This document shows, in pieces, positions 23,506-33,371 of a stretch of DNA of 55,388 nucleotides; within the stretch, counting starts at the first letter, position 1; each line of letters begins with the position of its first letter. The DNA lies in the NCBI GenBank assembly GCA_023664685.1, contig JAMPFC010000007.1:1-55388 (forward strand). The letters run 5' to 3'. The stretch is from Roseburia sp. (lineage in GTDB: Bacteria > Bacillota > Clostridia > Lachnospirales > Lachnospiraceae). Position numbers and translations under genes: made by a program. The notes below the pieces were generated by a model. It was given only the letters and a program-made list of their open reading frames with translations. It made no database searches and was not told the DNA's origin.

Positions 23506-24675
23506 CTAATGATTTGTATATGTAAAATGCATGGGGTCAAAATACGCAGAACTCCAGTCCCCGCCCCAATAGAATCCATGACTTTTCCATATGTTCACAA
23601 TCTTCTGCGTCACACTAAACTCATCCTTGCCCGGCTGATACCCCCAGCTCGTATAAGATGCCCCATTGCTTGTCCAGTTTACATCCACCACGCATCCATA
23701 GGAATGATGGGAAATATTTGAACTGTTGCTTGCCATCGTTCTCCAGTTATATCCTGCGGTCTCTTCCGATTTTATTTTAAAGCCGGTTTTTTTTATGTCC
23801 TTAAATACCTCTTTGATCTCACTGGCAAGTTTTTTATGTACTGTTAAGATCATGGTCGTTGGCCTGCCATTTTTATCAAGGATGGGAACTGTGATCTGCG
23901 TCAGGTATTTCTGCATTCCGCTCGGCGAAGATGGCAGCCCATCCGGAAACAGCCAGTCAAGACGCTGGTCTAACGCTACTTTTGCCGCCTCTCCTGCTGC
24001 TATATTTTCTCCCTGTTCTGTTCCAGACTGGTAATAACGCAGTATATGAGCTGTGTAATACTGGTCTCCATAATGCCAAGGGCCTAACTGTTCTGCCCTG
24101 CTTCCTGTATTCTTTACGCCTCCTGACTTTTCTTTCGCATATGCAAATGTGTTTTCCTGCGTCCATTTCCCATCCTTTTCTTTCGCATAATCAATATAAG
24201 CACCACCAAAGTTATAGCCCTGAAGCGCCAGACGGATATGTTCCAAATCTTCCGGTGATGTTACTCCGGCTTTCCCGATCATCCCAGACAGATACTTTAC
24301 CCCCTGTTCGATACTTTTGTTCACATCAAGGGTATTCGGTGGCAGTCCGAGAGATTCCGATGCCTGAAAGATGTCCCCTCCCTGCCCGCCGGATTCCTGC
24401 ATGACGACTGCCAGAAACAGCTCTATGTATGCCTCGGTGCCATACTTTTTTGCCTCTTTTAATATCAGCTCCCTGTATTTTTCCACATCTGGACTGAGGT
24501 TCAATGACACCGTGACCGCATGCCCGCCTTCCGTTCCCTCTTCTTCACCGCCTCCTACAAGCACCGCTGAAATCTGTGATGTGATACTTCCTATAACGGA
24601 TATTAGCAGCATGACACTGATCAGGACAGCAATACAGATCCCAGCTCCCTTCTTCCCGATACTCTCCATCGTCAT
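23506..24675 (-). CDS. Two-domain wall hydrolase: lysozyme-like plus M15 peptidase
   Basis: This 389-residue protein has an N-terminal membrane anchor (about 12-36). A CwlT-type lysozyme-like domain spans about 60-205, with the catalytic glutamate in AVVMQESGG and the LQGYNFGGAYIDYA motif. The C-terminal VanY/peptidase M15 domain (about 255-389) has zinc ligands in HHSYGCVVDVNW and DPMHF. It opens peptidoglycan for the transfer channel, as TrsG/VirB1-like proteins do. The usual partner domain in Gram-positive systems is CHAP or NlpC/P60, so M15 is notable. It overlaps virB4 by the ATGA junction. Confidence 0.88.
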   Translation of the reverse strand: MTMESIGKKGAGICIAVLISVMLLISVIGSITSQISAVLVGGGEEEGTEGGHAVTVSLNLSPDVEKYRELILKEAKKYGTEAYIELFLAVVMQESGGQGGDIFQASESLGLPPNTLDVNKSIEQGVKYLSGMIGKAGVTSPEDLEHIRLALQGYNFGGAYIDYAKEKDGKWTQENTFAYAKEKSGGVKNTGSRAEQLGPWHYGDQYYTAHILRYYQSGTEQGENIAAGEAAKVALDQRLDWLFPDGLPSSPSGMQKYLTQITVPILDKNGRPTTMILTVHKKLASEIKEVFKDIKKTGFKIKSEETAGYNWRTMASNSSNISHHSYGCVVDVNWTSNGASYTSWGYQPGKDEFSVTQKIVNIWKSHGFYWGGDWSSAYFDPMHFTYTNH

Positions 24676-26579
24676 ACACCTCCCTGAAAGATCTTCTCTT
24701 CCTCCGTAGTAAGATGCACTTTAAATTCCAGATTCCGGTCAGAGGCAATACACAAAATATTTTCGCCCACCTCAAGTTTCGGAATCCGTGAAATTTGTGA
24801 CTGCGTCAGGACGTTTTCAAAAATGGTATTCATCATCGGTGTCACGTTGCTGTCCTGATGAAATATGAACTTGTACTGTGTTAATTCAAAGATTGTTTTT
24901 ATCTTGTCAATTTCAGCATTCTGTGACCCCTCTGGAACATAGTCACGGATACTCTGGCTCGCAAGTCCGATTCCCCCAAAATATTTCCGTGCCTCTCTTA
25001 GATAAACAGTGATCAGGTCAAGGGCATGCGGCTTTTTTGCATTGACCCAGCGGTGCGATTCATCAATGAGGATCAATGACTTTACAATATCCCAATTCGT
25101 GATCTCTTCCCGGTCAAGCATCTGCATCATAAGTTTTCCATTCGTAACACAGTTGTCCCAACATAAGGAAACCATGTTAAAGATCTGGGCATCAAATATT
25201 TCTGCTTTCAGTTCCTTCAGGGTAGAAATATCAAATGTCACGATCTGCTCATCGAGGATATTATCAATACTCGTATGCCCATTAAAAAGATTTCCATAAG
25301 TATTTACAATATTTTCAATGACCTTGCGTATCTTATCCATTCTCAAAAGATTCTTCTTAACCAGTTCAATCTTCACATCATCATACTCTGCCTCCTGCAT
25401 TTCCTGCATTCTTCTTTTCAGGAACACTAACATATCCGAAAATGTCGGATATTTATCTGCCGGCAGTCCGGTGATCTTTCCCCCGCCCTCTCCGCTTTTT
25501 ACTTCAAAACCAAATTCACGGTAAAGCTCACGCAGAATCTCTTCAAACTCAATAACTTCTTCCATATCTGCCTGCCCGCCGACAAGAAAACGGTATATGG
25601 TACTCACTTTTGAAATATGTCTGGTAAAGCTTACGCCATCATCATCCCCGGCACGCAGGATTTCCAATGGATTTAAAATCCCTCCCGTTCCATCCAGATT
25701 GATAACCTTTCCTCCCAAAACTTTCGTAAGGGTCGAAAATTCACCGGAAATATCAAATGTCCTGACATAGTTTCCTAGTACCGCATTGGAAAGAAACTGC
25801 TTTTTTAATAACGTACTCTTCCCTGAACCCATCGTCCCCACACACAGGAAATTATAATAAAGACGACTTCCTGATTTTGTGAACAGATCAAAAAGCACAT
25901 TTCCGCCACATGGTGTTTTTCCCAAAAATGTTCCTGTCTTATCTTCTAGGGAAGAAAAGTGGAACGGATTCCCGGCAGCGACTGCATTGGATGTCAAAGG
26001 CTGCCCATAAATAAAGAATAGTTCTTCCTTCTGCGTCAGGTATGACCGGTACATGCTTGTCCATTCCGTTTTTGCTTCGTTAAGATAAATGGTGGACTGA
26101 AACCCATTGCTTTCAAGCCCTGCCATTATGTTCTTGATCTTGTCCTCCAGTGCCACCCATGAACGGTCTGCCACAAAGATCCTGATATGTAATAATTTGA
26201 TCACTTCGCCCAAGGAATTTATTTCATCAAAGAGCTTCTCCATTTCCTGCCATCGTTTCTGTGCATCATATTTCTCCTGATAATCATTTGCCTCCCTGTA
26301 CCGGTAATTCTGCTCTTTCATGGAACGGTTTATATTCTTTTTGACTTCTATGATGTTATCCGTAGAAATGTCCACGGTCACAACCGTATTATTGATGTTG
26401 CATACTCTTGCAAGCCAGTAATCATCTAAAGTTTTTGGAAATTCATATACATGGATGCATGCTTCATACCCGCCACCAACAGAAATGAATTTCGCATCCG
26501 AAAAAGCGATCCCGCCCTGCGGCTGTATCTTCTCCATCAAAAATAAGTCTGCTGTATTCTTGTTCTTTTCCTTTTTCAT
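24672..26579 (-). CDS. virB4: VirB4-like T4SS ATPase (TrsE/TraE family)
   Basis: This 635-residue protein has an N-terminal VirB4 region (IQPQGGIAFSDAKFIS, YEACIHVYEFPKTLDDYW) and a C-terminal RecA-like motor. The motor has Walker A VGTMGSGKSTLLKK (about 246-259) and Walker B LILIDESHRW (about 507-516). It powers assembly of the transfer apparatus at the membrane. GGGGG precedes the start. The gene order of small membrane protein, TrsD-like, this, then wall hydrolase, matches the staphylococcal pSK41/pGO1 trs operon. Confidence 0.93.
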   Translation of the reverse strand: MKKEKNKNTADLFLMEKIQPQGGIAFSDAKFISVGGGYEACIHVYEFPKTLDDYWLARVCNINNTVVTVDISTDNIIEVKKNINRSMKEQNYRYREANDYQEKYDAQKRWQEMEKLFDEINSLGEVIKLLHIRIFVADRSWVALEDKIKNIMAGLESNGFQSTIYLNEAKTEWTSMYRSYLTQKEELFFIYGQPLTSNAVAAGNPFHFSSLEDKTGTFLGKTPCGGNVLFDLFTKSGSRLYYNFLCVGTMGSGKSTLLKKQFLSNAVLGNYVRTFDISGEFSTLTKVLGGKVINLDGTGGILNPLEILRAGDDDGVSFTRHISKVSTIYRFLVGGQADMEEVIEFEEILRELYREFGFEVKSGEGGGKITGLPADKYPTFSDMLVFLKRRMQEMQEAEYDDVKIELVKKNLLRMDKIRKVIENIVNTYGNLFNGHTSIDNILDEQIVTFDISTLKELKAEIFDAQIFNMVSLCWDNCVTNGKLMMQMLDREEITNWDIVKSLILIDESHRWVNAKKPHALDLITVYLREARKYFGGIGLASQSIRDYVPEGSQNAEIDKIKTIFELTQYKFIFHQDSNVTPMMNTIFENVLTQSQISRIPKLEVGENILCIASDRNLEFKVHLTTEEEKIFQGGV

Positions 26580-26592
26580 TTACACGTTCCCC

Positions 26593-27138
26593 CTAATTCA
26601 TCATGCTGCATTTATTTGCGAGCCGAAACAGGATCTTCCTTTTCTTTTCTTCCGAAAGTGCGGAAAGCAGACCAGTTTTCCCCCTGCCTAACGTATTATT
26701 CAAAAGAAGTGTGTTCTTTTCCAGTTCCTCTGCATCTTTTGCAAATATCATGTAATAATACTCCCTTGTCGTATCATGTTTGCCAAGCCAGACCAGTTCA
26801 TCCAGTTTTCTCTGCAAAAAATTTTTATATACTGGATTCGTCTGTTTTTGTGTCCTGTATTCGATGTAACGCTGCTGTTCCGTCGTGTCACAGGGAAAGT
26901 TCATGGTTATGACCTTAATATCCTCTGCGTACAATTTGTACAGCCTCGCAAACCGCAGACAATCATATTCCACTTCATCATCCGATGAATTTACTAAATC
27001 TTTTGATACGATCTGGATGATATTCATATACCCACCGTCCTTCATCCGGTAACAGTCTCTTTCTTTGTCGTATCCCTGAATATCGATCAGTTCCAAAACA
27101 CTTTTCTTTACCCCTTTTACTGTTTTTTTCTTCTCCAT
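26593..27138 (-). CDS. TrsD/TraD-like conjugative transfer protein
   Basis: This 181-residue protein begins MEKKKTVKGVKKSVLELIDIQGYD. The start at 27138 follows GGAGGAG by seven bases; the open frame extends upstream without a ribosome site. The content resembles the N-terminal non-ATPase part of VirB4 proteins, and it stands directly before virB4, as TrsD does before TrsE. It could be a split-off N-terminal VirB4 segment. It has no membrane helix. Confidence 0.75.
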   Translation of the reverse strand: MEKKKTVKGVKKSVLELIDIQGYDKERDCYRMKDGGYMNIIQIVSKDLVNSSDDEVEYDCLRFARLYKLYAEDIKVITMNFPCDTTEQQRYIEYRTQKQTNPVYKNFLQRKLDELVWLGKHDTTREYYYMIFAKDAEELEKNTLLLNNTLGRGKTGLLSALSEEKKRKILFRLANKCSMMN

Positions 27139-27142
27139 CCGT

Positions 27143-27442
27143 TTACTCCTCCATTTCCTTTCCTCTGCCCTGCACCGGCTGGTACACTTCCGTATCTTTT
27201 CGCAGAAAAAGAATGATGCTTTCATAGTTACGTCGTTTTCGGTTCACATGGCTCTTTGCTGTCAGAAAAAGAGCACAACCAAAGGAAAATACATAAAAAG
27301 GCACGGTCAGGCTTTCATGGACAGCAGATGCGAGAACAAAAGAAATGCCAAAATATACCGCTACGAAAAACAAGTCAAATAAGTAAATGCTCTTTCCCAC
27401 CTTAGTTTCCGACTTGATCTCCTGTGCAACAACATATCTCAC
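27143..27442 (-). CDS. VirB3/PrgI-like membrane protein (DUF5592-like)
   Basis: This 99-residue protein has two membrane segments (about 22-40 and 48-62), then a basic RKRRNYES tail. Small two-helix proteins just upstream of VirB4-type ATPases are VirB3-like inner-membrane parts of the channel. It has a GTG start, nine bases after GGAGGG, and overlaps nothing. Family assignment is from position, size and topology. Confidence 0.75.
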   Translation of the reverse strand: MRYVVAQEIKSETKVGKSIYLFDLFFVAVYFGISFVLASAVHESLTVPFYVFSFGCALFLTAKSHVNRKRRNYESIILFLRKDTEVYQPVQGRGKEMEE

Positions 27443-27445
27443 CGC

Positions 27446-29518
27446 TTACATCCCTCCTTCCTTTCGTTCCTGCTCATTCTTCAATACTTCCCTTGCCATC
27501 CGGTTTTCCGCTTTCTGCCCCGGCATCTGACTGCTTCCTTCCGCTGTGGGCGGAGTTCTCTGGGATAACATACTCCCGCCCGCATCCAAAGGTTTGTGTT
27601 CCCCATAACCAGAGGAAAGCACTCCTCCATTCTCCAGTCCCAGTTCCTTTTCCATGCTCCGCATCTCCTCCACCGGACTTTCTCCCCTGCCGGACTGTAT
27701 CCCATTCAGGGCATCCGCTTTGCCCTGAAGGTTTTTCCCGATACCGTCCATCTGGTAGTTCTGGTCTTTCATGCTGCGGTCTTGTTTCATAGCACTTGAA
27801 CCCGGATGGGCATCTTTTCCCCCGTCAGAAGCACTCAGGGAGGACATTTCTTTTGGACTGGCATCATCCGGCGGAATATGCCCGCTTTCCGGCTGATTTA
27901 CGGAAGAAGCAAATTCCCCTCTTTCCAGACTTTCCTGCCCCTGCTTCATCTCCTGTCCTTCTCCGCCCATCATATGGTTCTGTTCACTGATGGAAGCATT
28001 CTGATCCTGATCATTGCTAATATTATTCTGATTGAATTTATCCCCGGTACGGTTCTCTTCGTTCTGGTTCTGGCTCACGTTACTGTCATCCGCACCACCC
28101 GGACTTCCATCCGGCATATCTCCATTCCCACCTGCCATGCTTTCCTCAAAAGCAGCTTTTCCACTAGCAGCATGGTTCATGGCATGGTCTTTTACAAACC
28201 TGCCTCCCTTTCCAACTATACCGGCTCCTGCTCCGACCACTCCTGCTCCCGCCCTTACGACACTGCCCGCCATCTGGCTGCCATAAAACATTGTCATCAG
28301 TTTTCCCATACCGTCTGACAGCCCGGCATCGATGCCAGTCAGTTTCTGTACCAGATTCGGCCCATCAATCACGACAAACGCAATAAAAAGAAGAATGATG
28401 CCTTTGGATATTCCTGAAATCTGCCACCCGGAAATAAATTTGCAGGCAAGCAAATACAATTTGATGCAGACCGTAGTCATGATCAGGACGATATAGCTGT
28501 CCTTTAGGCTGTCGAGTATTTTTAAGATTTTCTGGTTATTCGTCAGGTTGGCTGAATACAGATAGGCGAGCAGACGATGCACCACGATCTCAAACAAAAG
28601 GCGTATCACTTTATATGACATGAACAGATAGACGATGATGAGCGACAGCAGCTCCAGATAAACCACGAACCAGTCTACGGTATACCGGTAATAATACTCA
28701 TTTAACAGATCCGTCCATGCCACTCCGTCATAGACGGAGGCAATACTGTAAACGGTTTTTAAATTTTCATATTTCATGCTCACTTCTTTTTCCACAATAT
28801 CCTGAGATTCATCCTTTACAGAATCCCCATCCACAGTCTCGTTGATATCAAGTGTCATAAACTGTTCCTCCGTAAAGGAATCATACGTGATTTCTGAGTT
28901 GTTTATCCCGCCTGTCATGCCATCCAGATTACTCAGCCCCACTTTGGCATCCAGATAAAGCAGATCATGAATGTTGCTTCCGATCGTTTCATAGACCATC
29001 CCGCTCGATCTGTCATTTCCCATGATCTCACTGCGGACATCAGATGCAAGGAAGCCATTCATGGAATCTATGATAAAGCTCGAAGATGACACCACCAGTA
29101 CCGCTATGACCAGATTCATAACAAATTTTGGTTTTTTATCCTGCCAGAAAACCAACAGTATCCCTAAAAAAACAAGAGAGGCACAGATAAGGGCAATAAA
29201 GACTGGTTTAAAATCATTGATAAATGCCGTAACTCTGTCATACGAAGTAAAATCCACAAAACCAAAACACGTATCATACAGATCTGCACAGGCAGACCCT
29301 AACAGGGCAAGCAGAAACAGCAGCCCCCAGCCGATCGTCCGCAATACAGAACCGGCAATCGAATTGTTTGTAAACAGGTCTTTGTTTTTCACAAGAATCT
29401 CTGTTATCTGTTCATCTGACAAAGCTGCCCTTATATCCTTATGAAACAGGACTATCCCGGTTAAAATAAGCCCTGTACTTATTATCAGCATTTTCCCTAA
29501 TTGCTTTCTTCTGTTCAT
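27446..29518 (-). CDS. VirB6-like polytopic channel protein
   Basis: This 690-residue protein has an N-terminal hydrophobic helix, further membrane helices around 60-80, 107-130, 136-155, 290-310 and 320-395, and a long hydrophilic tail from about 470. The tail is rich in Gly, Ser, Asn and Gln with MGG and GGxG patches. This is the build of the CD3337/EF1877/TrsL group of Gram-positive conjugation channel proteins. The disordered tail would lie on one side of the membrane. GGAG is eight bases before the ATG. Confidence 0.82.
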   Translation of the reverse strand: MNRRKQLGKMLIISTGLILTGIVLFHKDIRAALSDEQITEILVKNKDLFTNNSIAGSVLRTIGWGLLFLLALLGSACADLYDTCFGFVDFTSYDRVTAFINDFKPVFIALICASLVFLGILLVFWQDKKPKFVMNLVIAVLVVSSSSFIIDSMNGFLASDVRSEIMGNDRSSGMVYETIGSNIHDLLYLDAKVGLSNLDGMTGGINNSEITYDSFTEEQFMTLDINETVDGDSVKDESQDIVEKEVSMKYENLKTVYSIASVYDGVAWTDLLNEYYYRYTVDWFVVYLELLSLIIVYLFMSYKVIRLLFEIVVHRLLAYLYSANLTNNQKILKILDSLKDSYIVLIMTTVCIKLYLLACKFISGWQISGISKGIILLFIAFVVIDGPNLVQKLTGIDAGLSDGMGKLMTMFYGSQMAGSVVRAGAGVVGAGAGIVGKGGRFVKDHAMNHAASGKAAFEESMAGGNGDMPDGSPGGADDSNVSQNQNEENRTGDKFNQNNISNDQDQNASISEQNHMMGGEGQEMKQGQESLERGEFASSVNQPESGHIPPDDASPKEMSSLSASDGGKDAHPGSSAMKQDRSMKDQNYQMDGIGKNLQGKADALNGIQSGRGESPVEEMRSMEKELGLENGGVLSSGYGEHKPLDAGGSMLSQRTPPTAEGSSQMPGQKAENRMAREVLKNEQERKEGGM

Positions 29519-29548
29519 CCTCTCATCTCCAGTCTTTATATTTTTTCA

Positions 29549-31750
29549 TCAGGAAACTGCCCGGCTCCCAATACTGAGCAGACTGAGAAGGGATTCCTTT
29601 TCAGCCGGCTTTATGTCCGCTCTGGTGATCAGACCGATCAAATGATCAATCGTTGTATCTTCCGGTATCTGTTCCAACCCTGCTGCATTCTTCAAGGCAT
29701 CCAGCATCTGTTCTTTGTTGCTAAGTCCTGCGATCGTCAGCTGAACACCCGCTTCCTGCATCTGCCCGAACATCTGAAAAGAATCTTTCGGATCCCATAC
29801 CCGTTCCTTCAGATCAATATAACCCCTGTCCTCTGTGATAACCTTGTCAAAGCCGATCGTATCCGGATCAGGAAACGTGTCTGCCAGATACTCATAACGG
29901 AACTGAAAACGCTTTCCGGATGCAGTACTGTTAAAAATAGGGGTAGGCCGGATCTTATTCCCTTTTTTATCTGTCCGTTTCATTACACGCTTTACCACGC
30001 ATTCCCCCTCGTAGAGTTCCATGAGTTCATTTGCATTCAGCAGCGGCTTTTCCTGCGTGTTTTCCATAAAATGCTTATGAGTGGATATCCGCTCACCCGA
30101 CCGCTGCATGTCTATGATCGTTTCATTTCCCAACAATTTTGAAAAACTCTCTGCGGTGTTCTCATCGTCTGTCAAAATATAAATCTGGTTTCCGCAGTTT
30201 CCGATGATCGTTTCATCATTTTCCCCATACAATTTCTTCAGCTGGGAATATGACTGTATGACAAGATCAAAGGAGATATTGCGTCCTAAGCACACGGTAA
30301 TGATATTTTCCATCCCCTCGATCGCCGGAATGTTTCCAAACTCATCCGCAATCACTTTAACTTTCCTTTTACATTTTCCGGATCTGCTCCGGGTCGCCTT
30401 TTTTGCCAGAACAAAATACATCTGCCTTATGAAAACCGATGCCAGAAAATGATTGGATTTATCATAATCCGGGATTCCTAAAAATACTGCTACCGGTTTC
30501 TCTCCAAATCCAATATCCTCTAAATGGATACTGCTTTCTGCGGTCATCCTTGCCACATTTTCAAAGGTAAATACCGTCAGCTTAGACAGCATCGTAGAAA
30601 AGATAGAGGACTTTGTCCGGTACCCCGCAATCTCCACACCTGCATATTTGAGTTTTGCCCGGTTTAAAGCCGGACGTTTGTTAAAATAGCCATCCAGTAA
30701 GTTAATGTCCGGATCGTCTTGGTCTTTGATCCTTGCCAGTTCCGTAAACGTATTGATGATGGAATACATCGTTATCTTTTTTGTATTTTCATAAGATGGC
30801 TGATACGGTTCCGTATGCCCCGCCCTCTCCCATTCCTCTCTTTTTCGCCTGTTCACCATCTCATCCATCCGGGTGCAGTCCTCTAAATGGGCCAGAATAA
30901 GGGCAGTCAGTAAACTGGACGCCATATCATTCCAAAATGTATCCGAGCTTGTCGGTTTATCCGGATTAAAGATGGAATAACTGAGTGCCTGTGCCAACAG
31001 CTCCGCATTGGCATAATCTTCTTCCAGATACAGTTTTACGATCTGTTCGAGGGGGTTAAATCCCATCGAATGAAGCGGATCATCCAGATTCAGGAGATAC
31101 ACCTCATACCCCCGCTCTTCCAGTGTCCTTTTGGAACTTTTGTACAATTCCATCTTTGGATCACAGACAACCAGAGACGTCTTTTCTTCTGCCCTTGAAT
31201 ACACATCAATGCTTGGGAATACGAACATTTCACCTTTTCCGGAACGTGTGATGCCGATGATCAGGTTATTGACCGGGCTTGTGTCAAGATAAAGCCTGTC
31301 CCCGATCCGGGATATGATCGTCCCGCCTGTCCCGGTAAAAGGTATATCCTTATCTGGAATCTCCTTATACTGTTCTTTGATCTCCTGATTGGTCGTCCAC
31401 CTCGCCACACCCTTCTGTCCCAAATTAAATCCTTTTTCACTGAACGCTGTCCTCATCTGATATGCCTGCCGGACATTAATGATAAGACAGACGATCATAT
31501 ACAACACCAGAAGCAGAAGATACCACTGCCTATACCTGCTTACCATCTCGATCCGTGGGAATAGATTTCTTAACCCGATATATTTCAATGGATGGTCTAG
31601 ATCCTGCACTACCATAGGCAGATATAAGATCAGGTTGAACACATAATTTACTGCCATAAAGATCAGGGCATCAATCAATATGTTTACGGTAACAACTGCT
31701 CGCCACGTTCCTAGCAGACGTTCCAGTTTCATCACTTTTTCTTTTTTCAT
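29549..31750 (-). CDS. virD4: VirD4/TraG-type coupling protein
   Basis: This 733-residue protein has two N-terminal membrane helices (about 18-40 and 75-95), then a TraG/TraD motor. Walker A is in LIIGITRSGKGEMFVFPS and Walker B is KVIADEFGNIP. It docks the relaxase-DNA complex and feeds it to the T4SS. The start at 31750 follows CAGGAG by six bases; the open frame upstream to 31948 has no ribosome site and crosses another small gene. A C-terminal extension of about 60 residues is of the TrsK kind. Confidence 0.93.
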   Translation of the reverse strand: MKKEKVMKLERLLGTWRAVVTVNILIDALIFMAVNYVFNLILYLPMVVQDLDHPLKYIGLRNLFPRIEMVSRYRQWYLLLLVLYMIVCLIINVRQAYQMRTAFSEKGFNLGQKGVARWTTNQEIKEQYKEIPDKDIPFTGTGGTIISRIGDRLYLDTSPVNNLIIGITRSGKGEMFVFPSIDVYSRAEEKTSLVVCDPKMELYKSSKRTLEERGYEVYLLNLDDPLHSMGFNPLEQIVKLYLEEDYANAELLAQALSYSIFNPDKPTSSDTFWNDMASSLLTALILAHLEDCTRMDEMVNRRKREEWERAGHTEPYQPSYENTKKITMYSIINTFTELARIKDQDDPDINLLDGYFNKRPALNRAKLKYAGVEIAGYRTKSSIFSTMLSKLTVFTFENVARMTAESSIHLEDIGFGEKPVAVFLGIPDYDKSNHFLASVFIRQMYFVLAKKATRSRSGKCKRKVKVIADEFGNIPAIEGMENIITVCLGRNISFDLVIQSYSQLKKLYGENDETIIGNCGNQIYILTDDENTAESFSKLLGNETIIDMQRSGERISTHKHFMENTQEKPLLNANELMELYEGECVVKRVMKRTDKKGNKIRPTPIFNSTASGKRFQFRYEYLADTFPDPDTIGFDKVITEDRGYIDLKERVWDPKDSFQMFGQMQEAGVQLTIAGLSNKEQMLDALKNAAGLEQIPEDTTIDHLIGLITRADIKPAEKESLLSLLSIGSRAVS

Positions 31751-31857
31751 TCCTGTCTCCTGTTTCCTTTTTATCTCTATTTGCAGAAAGACTGCCCTTT
31801 GGACACTGTCTCTCTGCAAATAAAAAGCTGCCTCGTTACTATTCCTTGATACATGCT

Positions 31858-31974
31858 TTATCCAAAGAATCCCCAACGTGAGTTCATAATGGCAACAAAT
31901 AATAGTATCAAAAAAATAAGAACATGAATCACTATAATTTTGCCCCATGTATTATTATCACTGTTCCTCTTCAT
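31858..31974 (-). CDS. 38-residue single-span membrane protein
   Basis: A small frame reads MKRNSDNNTWGKIIVIHVLI and continues as a hydrophobic helix (about residues 12-30), ending NSRWGFFG. GGAGG stands nine bases before the ATG. It lies between the pilin-like gene and virD4. The strong ribosome site and membrane helix make it a likely gene, perhaps a small T4SS subunit. Confidence 0.6.
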   Translation of the reverse strand: MKRNSDNNTWGKIIVIHVLIFLILLFVAIMNSRWGFFG

Positions 31975-31991
31975 ACTACTACCTCCATTGC

Positions 31992-32219
31992 TTAAAAAGT
32001 GATTTTAGCAAATATCCAGTCTCCAATATAGATCGCCCCTGCTATCAGAAGCGTTCCGACAATGATCCACGGGGCGCTTGCTTTTGCTTTCTCCCTTGCC
32101 TTTTCTGAAGGGATCGCAAACATAACTCCTATGGTTATCAGTCCTACTACAATAAGTACCCATGCATAGGGCTGCACCGCAGCGATCAGTGTCTTTATAT
32201 TGTCTGCAAATTTGTCCAT
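31992..32219 (-). CDS. VirB2/TrbC-like pilin subunit
   Basis: This 75-residue protein has two membrane segments (about 16-36 and 51-69) separated by a short basic loop (SEKAREKAKASAP). That is the topology of VirB2/TrbC-type pilins, with no long signal peptide. It has an AAGGAGG ribosome site. It is the first of the channel genes after the surface proteins. Confidence 0.72.
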   Translation of the reverse strand: MDKFADNIKTLIAAVQPYAWVLIVVGLITIGVMFAIPSEKAREKAKASAPWIIVGTLLIAGAIYIGDWIFAKITF

Positions 32220-32291
32220 GCCTTATCCTCCTTTCCACATGGCAGCCTGCTGACTGCCATGCTGTATTTTTCCGTGATGTAAAAAGGTGCT

Positions 32292-33371
32292 TTATCTGTT
32301 CATGGTCTCATATTTACTTCCTGCTCTCTTGGCCTTGTCCTTCTCCGCCTTCTGTTTTTTCAGGATGAATATGATCCCAACAACAATCAGTAAGAACAGA
32401 AGGATCCCGATCGTGATTCCCGCAGCCGGAATCCTTTTCTGTTTTTCATACGTTGCAACAGCCCGGATCGTATAGTTCCGTTTTCCGCTGTCTGTTTCTT
32501 TTAATCCAGTGTATACGGAAGTATACACGGTTCCCTTTACTTCCTCCACCTTCCGTTTTCCGCTGTAATTTACCCGGTAATGTGATACTTTTTTTCTTAC
32601 CTGCGCCCTTGCCTTCCGGCAGAGGACGCCCTTTGCATTTTTATATGCCTTCCCATTCCATGAAACATTCCGGATCCGGTAATTCTTCCTGTTTCCCCCG
32701 ACACTCTCAAGCAGCTCCTTTTCATACCCCTTGAGCGGGTTCTTTGTGTTTTTGGGAACAGTAACCTTATTCCAGAGAAATGTATCTGCATCATAAGATA
32801 CGAAAGTGATGTCAATATAGGTATCTTCCCATGTGTCAGCCCGTTTCGTAATACCGTCGTAACTGCATTTCATCGTGATATTTTTCCCTGTCCTCCGGTC
32901 TGTGGCTGTTACCATTTTTGTTTCCGGAGCAGACTGGGCCTCTGCCAGACTGTTATATTCAGAATACCCTGACACTTTCTGGGTATAACCCTCTTCTGTT
33001 ACCACTTCATTCTCCGTAGTTTGTGAAAGCTGATATGTGATACCGTCTTTCGTGACGGTCTCTTCCGGTATATATGTTTCTCCGGCATTTACCACACCGC
33101 TCTTTACTATTTCTGTTACCGGTTCCGAAACCATAACAGGTTTTTCCGTGACTGTCTCATAGCGAATGCCCTGAAGATTCCATGTACTTCCATCCTCCAC
33201 GATCTTTTCCGGAAAATAGTCATCCGCTTTTTTGTCTTTCTCTTCCCCTTGATACTCTACTTCCTTTGTCATCGTGCTTCCATCGGAAGCAGCATATGCT
33301 GCTCCATGCGGCAAAAGGAAAAAAACCACTGCCGCCATTACAGCCAAAGCCTTAACTATGTATCGTCTCAT
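32292..33371 (-). CDS. Exported single-span protein paired with the adhesin
   Basis: This 359-residue protein has a signal peptide ending AAYAAS (about 28), an extracellular region with repeated VxxxxTV-type strands, and a C-terminal membrane helix (ITIGILLFLLIVVGIIFIL, about 318-336). A Lys/Arg-rich cytoplasmic tail follows. It has no sortase motif. Its start lies inside the last 20 bases of the adhesin gene, so the two are translationally coupled. A surface mating-contact role is inferred. Confidence 0.72.
   Translation of the reverse strand: MRRYIVKALAVMAAVVFFLLPHGAAYAASDGSTMTKEVEYQGEEKDKKADDYFPEKIVEDGSTWNLQGIRYETVTEKPVMVSEPVTEIVKSGVVNAGETYIPEETVTKDGITYQLSQTTENEVVTEEGYTQKVSGYSEYNSLAEAQSAPETKMVTATDRRTGKNITMKCSYDGITKRADTWEDTYIDITFVSYDADTFLWNKVTVPKNTKNPLKGYEKELLESVGGNRKNYRIRNVSWNGKAYKNAKGVLCRKARAQVRKKVSHYRVNYSGKRKVEEVKGTVYTSVYTGLKETDSGKRNYTIRAVATYEKQKRIPAAGITIGILLFLLIVVGIIFILKKQKAEKDKAKRAGSKYETMNR

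Noticed and set aside
26593-27138. virB4 broken into two pieces by mutation
   Set aside because: The second gene has its own strong ribosome site and complete N-terminal VirB4 region, and the same two-gene order (TrsD, TrsE) is known in staphylococcal conjugative plasmids.
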